From positions 6,409,501 to 6,473,500 of the forward strand of contig JAPTOF010000003.1 in NCBI GenBank assembly GCA_028554755.1: a stretch of 64,000 nucleotides of DNA, written 5' to 3'. Below the pieces are notes generated by a model, which was given only the letters and a program-made list of their open reading frames with translations, ran no database searches and was not told where the DNA came from. The position numbers and the translations under genes are program-made. Numbering within the stretch: position 1 is the first letter of the stretch; every line of letters starts with the position of its first letter. Below, piece by piece: positions 57,098 through 64,000 of this stretch. The DNA comes from Cordia subcordata (taxonomy: Eukaryota > Streptophyta > Magnoliopsida > Boraginales > Cordiaceae).

Positions 57098-58593
57098 ATG
57101 GTATCGTCGGAAATCGATGGTAAAAAAGGAAAAAGGAGAGGCAAAGGTGGTGGGGGTGAAGGTGGCGGAGGTGGTGGTGGGAGACTAAAAAGCGAAAGGG
57201 AGTGGAGGAGGATGAGGAAAGTGTTGCTTGGAATAGGCTACTGGGTACAGGGACTGAGATGTTTCCCATGGATGGGAGTGAATTTTTACCTCAAGGATGG
57301 TCTGAAGGTGGATCCCTCCACCCTCCAGATCCTCCAGAACTCCGCCAATCTCCCGATGGTCGCCAAGCCTTTCATCGGCATTCTCTCCGATTCCTTTTAC
57401 ATCTCCGGCCAGCATCGCATTCCTTACATCGCCATTGGAGGTCTCCCCCCCCCCAATCTTCTTATTTTCTATTCTTTGTCTTTTTTATCATGTAAGTAGT
57501 ATGGTTATTTATTTATTTATGATTATTTATTCCTGGTGCAGCTTTGTTTCAAGCGGTTTCATGGCTTGTCATAGCATTTCTTTCCCCATCAAGTATCTCA
57601 TTCTTCACCATCACCATTTTTCTACTCTTGGGGAATCTGGGTGCATCGGTTGTTGAGGTGGCCAATGACGCCATCGTTGCAGAGACCGCGAAAACCAACA
57701 ACAAGGATGACAACAACTCGCCATCAGGTGAGCAGCTGCAGTCGTTTGTTTGGATGGCATCTTCCATTGGAGGTGTGTTGGGGAATCTCGTTGCTGGCAT
57801 TGCCATTGATAGATATTCTGCCCAGGGGATGTTTCTTGCTTTCGGTGTCCTTCTTGCTCTTCAGTTTCTCATCACGGTTTCGATTCACGAAGGTTGTCTT
57901 AATCTTCCCACAACCCCATCTTGTGTGGACATAAGGAAGCAATTATCAGACCTCTTGGTTGTTTTGCGGCGGTCGGAAATCGCGTACTCCATAGCCTGGT
58001 TTGCCGCGTCCTACGCCACGATTCCGTCTCTTACAGGGACAATGTTCTACTACCAAACACAACATCTGCGTATCGATTCCTCGGCTTTGGGGATCTCCAA
58101 GGTTGTTGGGCAGGCAGCAATGCTGCTGTGGGGTGTAATCTACAACCACCGACTCATGTCCATTCCATCGAGGAGATTGATTCAGGGCATTCAAGTTGCA
58201 CTGGCCGCTTTCACGGTCTCGGATCTTCTGTTTGTAAATGGGATCTACCGCGTGATGGGGATAACGGATCCCTTCTACGTGGTGATGTTCTCTGGGATTG
58301 TAGAGGTTCTGATGTTCTTCAAGATTTTACCATTCAGTGTTTTGATGGCGAAGCTTTGCCCCCCGGGATACGAGGGATCTGTAATGGCATTTCTTATGTC
58401 TGCTGTGGCTCTGGCGTTGATAGTGAGCGGATATCTTGGAGTTGCGCTTGCAGCTCATGTCAAGGTTTCAGGAGATGACTTCTCAGGGTTGCCGAGGGCA
58501 CTTCTGATACAGGCAGTGTGCACTCTCTTGCCACTATTTTGGTCATCTTGGATCCCAGATGATAAGCAACCTAAGAAGACCAAGGAAAACTAA
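57098..58593 (+). CDS. Probable folate-biopterin transporter (FBT7-like), two exons
   Basis: Exons 57098-57440 and 57542-58593 (GT..AG, 1395 nt, 464 aa). A hydrophilic Lys/Gly-rich N-terminus (about 1-40) precedes GIGYWVQGLRCFPWMGVNFY and NSANLPMVAKPFIGILSD, signature blocks of the BT1/FBT major-facilitator branch. Multiple hydrophobic segments follow, about twelve in all, with the conserved VEVANDAIVAE and LCPPGYEGSVMAFLMSA blocks late in the protein. Members carry folates or pterins; some sit in the plastid envelope, but substrate and location of this clade are not proved. It resembles Arabidopsis At1g64890 (FBT7) as I recall it. The ATG was chosen because the upstream in-frame extension is only poly-A-encoded Lys. 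It converges on POLD4. Confidence 0.92.
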
Positions 58594-59644
58594 GCAAATT
58601 ATTACAGCCTCCTTTTTGAGTTTCTATTAGATATAACAGATTTTATCAGTTGTGTATATACATTATTAGTAATGTCTTATTGTTTCATCAAATATAATAT
58701 GATTCTTCTGATCTGCTGTTGGTGATAGTCTCATAGCCCTGCGCACGGATTTCAAAAAGAGGATGTTCCATGTTCTAATCAGCTGTGTGTTGCTGTTCAT
58801 CTGTTAAAGCTGAGGCCTTGATTACGCCTGCTTACTCGCCAAGGGCCTTGCTTGGGTTGCTCTGGGGTCCGGCAACCACCGAAGTTGCCCTCTCACACGC
58901 AAAGCCAAAATTCATGCGAGTCCCGCTTTTTTATCATGGGAACGATGGTTGGGTAGATTGAACGGAAGAGTTCTTGACCACATCCAACAGTCTATAATAC
59001 AATCACATCCACATAGGAACTCAAGTCCAGTGGAAAATTTAAGAGTTATAGTGGACTAGACACAAGACTTGGGATTAGTTAGAAAATGACTAGTTTGTTA
59101 CTGTACTCCATAGTAGTCCCTCCCCTTCAAGAGATTCTCTTATCTAGTAACTTCTGGGGTAGGATAAAAGACAATGGAAAGGAATTTTTCTGATCATCTT
59201 AATTTTCATGGAAATGAAATGATCTTTTACAAACAAACAGAAAAAGAAATAAAAAATTTACCTAAATTGCATATGTTTGAAGGTAATAAGCAAAATATGA
59301 TGTTGCTCCAGGGCTGGAAGGTGTGGTTTTGTGATTGATATGTCAATCATGGTAATGCAAGAAACTTCACATGGTGGAATTCTGAAAGTTGTCCAAAGAA
59401 TAAGGTGTGCATCAGAGGAAAAAGCACTGATCTCCTTAAGATAGGACATCAACTTGATTACAAGCTTAAACACGATCATCCACATGGAGACAAAGAGAAC
59501 AGCATACACTTCAAACAAACTAAAAAGAGCCTAGCGAAGACCAGCTGACCAGTTATAGGATAGCTTATACAGCTAGAGGCTGGATAGGCACAAGACTAAA
59601 ATGCTAAAAGATGAAAACGAGAAAACAGCAGATAAGGATTGAGC
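58594..59644. other. Intergenic DNA between convergent genes
   Basis: It holds the 3'UTRs of the transporter (+) and POLD4 (-). A somewhat GC-rich patch at about 58815-58930 has no recognised identity. No gene is seen. Confidence 0.55.
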
Positions 59645-61263
59645 TTAAACGCGACCATCCCACAAGCATTCCTGCCTGGTATTGCCAGTTGTTAAGAGAT
59701 GCTCAAGGTGTTGAGGAGGATTCAGACCAAGGGCCTTGGCACGTTCCCACCGCTCCAATCTAGACATCCCAAGGCATGGCCCGTAGGCCATGTTCATGTC
59801 GAACTGCCTCAGCATCTCCTCCTCCTCATCATAACCATCTGTCCATACCCGTTCCAATTAATACATTAAACACTTCTATTAGTTATAGTTTTAAGAAATA
59901 ATGCAAAGGTAAGAGAACAAAACATTAGAGAAGAAGATGACCTCTCAATTAAGAGATAACTTTACCGTGGTGCCAAAATATTCTTTTCCAATCATACAAA
60001 GAAGGCAACATCATAAAATTCTATTTAACATAATGGTAATTGTAAGCCAAAACTAAAAGGCTTACAAAAGGACCACCCATAAAGCTTTCACATTTGACTT
60101 TCTTTTGTAACCAGATACAACTATTGGGCATTAGAATAAGAATTTCCCCTCTAATACCTTCCCATATGCCTCCTTTTGAATTGCAAATCACAAGTTCAAG
60201 CCAAAACTGACTGCATTTGATAGAGCTTCGAAATTGAATCCTAGTGCCTTCAAATGGTTCCAGTGGATTCTTCTTTCTGATTAATGCCAGTTTTACCATC
60301 GATTGAGTTATACTATTTGATAAATGTATCGTACTATATTAAAATTTGACTTGATTCTTCTTGCAACAAAATAAACAAGCAAAAGACCTCTTAATGGCAC
60401 CAAAATTGCTTTGACATACCATTATGCCCCTGTTTGGATTGGCTTTTTTCTTTCTTGCAATAATAAGTATCTGTATAACTCACCCAAAAGAAAAAGCTCA
60501 AATCTAAAAGCTAAAATTTGAGCTTCTCAAAGATTTACTTTTTACAAAAGTTAAAAACTAAAAACACTTTTTTAAAAGTCAATCCAACTGAGCCCCCATA
60601 ACTTCAATATATTAAAACAAACTCACAAGAAACAAAAGCAAAACCGTCTATACAATTTGTGATGTGAAACGACAATCAAGAGATCAAACGGTTACAGAAT
60701 TTACAGATTTTCATTGCCTTCCTTTTTCAGCCATACCAGAAAAATCAACTGTTAAAAACTATTACAGCATCATGAATTTCACTGGTTCATCCAAAAGATT
60801 ACAATTAATTTCAATACAAATACCCTAAACCATTAACATCAGAATTTAACCCAAAAAAAAAAAAGAAAGTGCTTTCACTACTCTGTAAAGGATGAATATT
60901 TCCGCTCATTCCACCGTTGACATTAGCAAATAACCCTATTCCTCCTAATGGGTCTCAAGTTAATCACATAAAAACAAGCTAAAAACCATAATGTATCCTT
61001 CGAAAACCCCAAAAAAAATAAAAATAAAAAAGAAAAAGGGATAAGAGCAAAGAACCTTGTAGATCGAGGGAGCCACCGGGGCCGACGAGGGCGGCGGGTT
61101 GGACGACGTCGGCGCCGTGGGTGGCGGAGTTCTTGGGAGATGGTGCTTTGGTGTTCTTTCTGGAAGAAGTGGAAGTTGATTTAGGCTTCGATTTTGTGAT
61201 GCCGCCTGTCTTCTTCTTTTGCCTAAAGAATCCCTTCATGTCTGATGTTGATGAAGTCGCCAT
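59645..61263 (-). CDS. POLD4: DNA polymerase delta subunit 4 (small subunit), two exons
   Basis: Exons 61263-61056 and 59838-59645 (402 nt, 133 aa; GT..AG). The C-terminal half is diagnostic: EEEMLRQFDMNMAYGPCLGM then SRLERWERAKALGLNPP, the conserved POLD4/p12 core. In animals and fission yeast this subunit stabilises polymerase delta and contacts PCNA and the catalytic subunit in the nucleus. The N-terminus is basic, Ser/Lys-rich and probably disordered. Residues 6-13 (TSDMKGFF) followed by RQKKK resemble a PCNA-interacting peptide lacking the usual Gln. The 1.2-kb intron carries a MITE. The ATG at 61263 is used because the preceding codon is TTG, not ATG. Confidence 0.9.
59839..61055 (-). 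other. POLD4 intron
   Basis: Splice sites AAG|GTTCT and GACAG|ATGG. Contains the MITE at 60423-60600; otherwise nothing recognised. Confidence 0.8.
60423..60600. mobile_element. MITE, TATG..GTTTGGATTG family, copy 2, in POLD4 intron
   Basis: Termini TATGCCCCTGTTTGGATTGG and CCAACTGAGCCCCCATA are inverted and match the design of 55195-55411. About 178 bp, non-coding. Confidence 0.6.
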
Positions 61264-62050
61264 CAATCTCTCTCTGCGGTTTTTGGTTTTTGGTTTTTGA
61301 GTTTCAAAATTTCAATCACCTTTTCAAATTATCCAGGAGGGGTTCATTCATTCTTACGAGGGTGTTATAGGCGAGAAATGGTCAATCCATTGACCTAGTG
61401 AAATGTCATTTTTGCCCCTCTTATGCAATGCTTCTATCAAACTTGCATTTTATGCCATCATTAAGGTTACATGAAATTTTTGGATAGCAAGGAACAAGAC
61501 TACTGGGGTTTTACTCAATAGTTGTTGATTAAATTCCAAATTTTTCCACCGATTTGTAAGTTTATCCAATTTTTCCAGTAACTCATTAGGATTGCTCTTC
61601 CATCCATCGAACTGATATCTGTTTAAATGGATGGGAGCTCTTGATATTTCATAAAGTAAAACAAATGATTGCAAAATTAATTGTTGATTTTGAATTGATG
61701 TTAGTCCACACTAATAGACGAGTAATTAACTCGTTAACAGAGTCTGCGATTTGTTATTTTAGGAGGTAAAATTGTTATTTTATTACTTGGCGAAGACCAA
61801 AACAAACTGTTTGCCTTCTTCTTCTTCCTTTACTTCCTTTGATGCACTTCCAATCAACTTAAGCCTAAACCAATAATAAATGTACCATTGTTTGCATGAA
61901 AAATCTCTCTCACAACACATTGCACCTGACCACGAACTTGACCAAATTTTGACATCATGTGAAGATAACATCACCAGGTCATGGACCCTCATTGACCATG
62001 TAATGTTTGCATAAACCAACTTTGAGTGAAACTTTATCTTGTCCTAAATT
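61264..62050. other. POLD4 upstream region and intergenic DNA
   Basis: It holds the POLD4 leader and promoter. No convincing core element was identified. No other gene seen. Confidence 0.45.
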
Positions 62051-62054
62051 AAGT

Positions 62055-62202
62055 GGCTGTTTGGGAGTGCTTATTTTGCTGCTTTTAAGCAGCCACAGTA
62101 AAAAGTATGTCTCTGCTTTTAAACAACTACAGTAAAAAGTATGTGAGACATACTTTTTACTGTGACTACTTAAAAACAGCAAAATTAGCACTCCCAAACA
62201 AG
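62055..62202. mobile_element. Short MITE with long inverted arms
   Basis: The left arm GGCTGTTTGGGAGTGC..TTTTGCTG and the right arm CAGCAAAATTAGCACTCCCAAACA are inverted, and the pairing continues inward through CACAGTAAAAAGTATGT, so nearly the whole 148 bp can fold into one hairpin. hAT or Harbinger type cannot be decided. Confidence 0.65.
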
Positions 62203-63330
62203 TTATAAGCCCTTAGCCTTGTGCTACTATGATTCATAATTGTTCAAGAAATGGTGCATCGCACAAAGCCACGTTGAACAAACACCAAAATTGCACATGA
62301 TAAAAATTCTATTTGGCTACAATCGACGACTCTTACTAAAGATTCACACGAATTGGCTATACTAAGTTTGGCGTAGAGCTACATAGTTAAAATAAGTCAT
62401 GTTAGGCCAAAATGATTGAAACTGGATGGACTGTACTGTAGTGGTTCTAGAATCTCTTGGTTGGAGCTGACTAACCTTTTACTCATCAAAGCGCCTCAAA
62501 AATCTCGACAACCTTTTACAAATGTGGACTCCAATTGATTGGACGAATTATGCTTGATTCTTTTTTTTTATATATAAATCGTTCCTTTCGACATTTGTTA
62601 CTTCAAACACTTTCAAATCCTTTTAATTTGCGAGTAAGAAATAAATTCAATAAAGATCTCTTTGCTCTGGCTAATCCTCGTAGGACTACCTTAGCTAAAC
62701 CCCTAGTTTGGTCCTTGACTTTACTAAGAAAAGCCGAGGGATGGCAAGGGCGGGTCGGAAACCTACCTTGAGTCCCTATGAGAAGTCAAGTACACTTAAA
62801 ACTTTGAGCTATTGTTCTTTTAATTGGACGAATCATAACAATTATAAGTAGTTCTATAAAAAAGGGATTAAGTAAATAAATCCCTTGATTTTATTTCCGT
62901 GGGCTTAAAGGATCTGGTTTGCCTCAACCTTCCAGCTTCCGATTGATAAGAGCCAAGTCTCAAAGTTTGAGGATTGGTTCGTGATCTTGGCTGCTGATTG
63001 CGTTTCTCGTGGCTACCAGAACTACTTTGCCGCTTTAATAGTAAGCCGGGGTTGCTCTATTCAATGCTCCCATTTTTCTTTTTAAACTTAATATAGAATT
63101 AAAAAAAAAAAAAAAGGAATTAATGTTTTCTTCCACTAATTTTGTCTTTAGAGTACTTTCCCAAAGCAAAATTCTTTCATAATTTGTAAATCTAATACAA
63201 AAAAATTTGCAATAATACAAACAACTTGAAACTGAAATCAGTTTAAAATATTTATTAGTAGATTCTAGTTATATCATAAAATTTCACGTTACCACTTACA
63301 TAAACATATGTATTTAATAAATTCTAGTTA
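62203..63330. other. Intergenic DNA, nothing recognised
   Basis: No gene, RNA or complete element could be identified. Confidence 0.45.
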
Positions 63331-64000
63331 CATCATTGATATGGGTAACAGTAGTAATTTAGATGACCTTCTAGGTAGGCTGGATAGGATGGAGGTAGAC
63401 GAGTAAGCCAAGGGTCAACTTTTGCTCACGTGTTGGGCGCATAAGCCTCCCTTGTCCCAGGTTAGTGGATTGTGTCCGGTTGATGGATGCATACGCCTTT
63501 CCCTACAAGGTATAGAAGAAGCGGGGCTTTCCTCCCGTTGTACCTCCGACGGTCAAGTTAGTTATTAAGATTCATGGATTTGTGAATATGTGTTCGAATG
63601 TGCTATGAACATGTACAAGATAAGTAGAGAGAATTCTAGTCCTTACTTACTTACTTTGTTGGAAATATGGCCAGGTATTTATACGCAATGATGACTCAGC
63701 TCCCAAAGTTTACCTCAAGTGGAATGCTGATTAGACCTACCGCGATCATTGACGTGGTTTATGTAGTTATTTTGGGTAAGAGAACACGTGTCCCTCAATG
63801 AGTTTGGCCTGGGGTACCCAATACCTCCCGGCTTACAGGTACACTTGGGGTCCGCCTATATACATGTCCAAGTGCCATTTGAATGCCCACTTCATCACCC
63901 TACATACTTCTTGAATATACAAAGGGACGGACCTATGCGCCAAGGAGGCCGTTTAAGATACTCAAGGGGCTGACTTGTGCGCCGAGGGTCCGCTGGCTCC
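63331..64000 (-). repeat. Possible LTR fragment running off the window
   Basis: Less AT-rich than its surroundings, with phrases such as ACCTCCGACGGTCAAGTTAG that are familiar from plant LTR/large-transposon ends, and a minus-strand TATAAATA box at 63683-63676. No paired repeat lies in the window, so this stays tentative. Confidence 0.3.

Noticed and set aside
57921..58478. 185-codon open frame overlapping the transporter exon 2
   Set aside because: Overlaps a strongly conserved coding frame in another phase; Cys/Gly-rich random composition.
61370..61379. E2F-like TTTCTCGCC upstream of POLD4
   Set aside because: Does not meet the WTTSSCSS consensus; attractive for a replication gene but too weak alone.

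Overview
This is nuclear DNA from a flowering plant, most likely a eudicot. The evidence is long AT-rich introns with GT..AG borders, plant-specific gene families (a plastid sigma factor, a plant-type YAK1 kinase, a folate-biopterin transporter-like protein) and a dense load of Ty1/copia, TRIM, MULE and MITE elements. The species cannot be named from the sequence alone. Gene models below were assembled by hand from reading frames, splice borders and family knowledge.

Layout. (1) 1-1815: decayed Caulimoviridae-like endogenous pararetrovirus fragment. (2) 1958-3348: a non-autonomous Mutator-like element with 9-bp target duplication and about 300-bp inverted repeats, with a MITE nested in its left repeat. 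(3) 5240-31620, plus strand: an 18-exon YAK1/DYRK-family kinase gene (970 codons). Intron 2 (8.1 kb) and intron 15 (7.4 kb) are packed with retroelement relics in both orientations, including two TRIMs. (4) 32750-34516: 5' part of a copia element, minus strand. (5) 35870-41481: a full-length Tnt1/Tork-like copia element, minus strand, with perfect 5-bp target duplication and 332-bp LTRs, but broken open reading frames. (6) 42470-47707, minus strand: nine-exon plastid sigma factor SIG1/SIGA; exon 3 carries an apparent 2-nt insertion in a homopolymer that breaks the frame. (7) 47708-55410: intergenic, holding two more copia fragments in opposite orientations, a LINE-like RNase H scrap and a MITE. 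(8) 57098-58593, plus strand: two-exon folate-biopterin transporter-like gene. (9) 59645-61263, minus strand: two-exon DNA polymerase delta small subunit (POLD4). (10) 61264-64000: intergenic, with a short MITE and an LTR-like scrap at the end.

How the genes relate. The four host genes do not form one pathway. YAK1 is a growth/TOR- and ABA-linked kinase. SIG1 directs plastid-encoded RNA polymerase. The transporter family includes plastid-envelope members. POLD4 belongs to the replicative polymerase. From memory, the sigma factor and the transporter are close neighbours in Arabidopsis (At1g64860 and At1g64890), so their adjacency here probably reflects ancestral gene order. I saw no clear candidate for a wholly new system. 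The strongest leads are the SIG1 frameshift, the complete TRIM with a matching solo LTR, the MULE/MITE nest and the W-box-rich copia leader.
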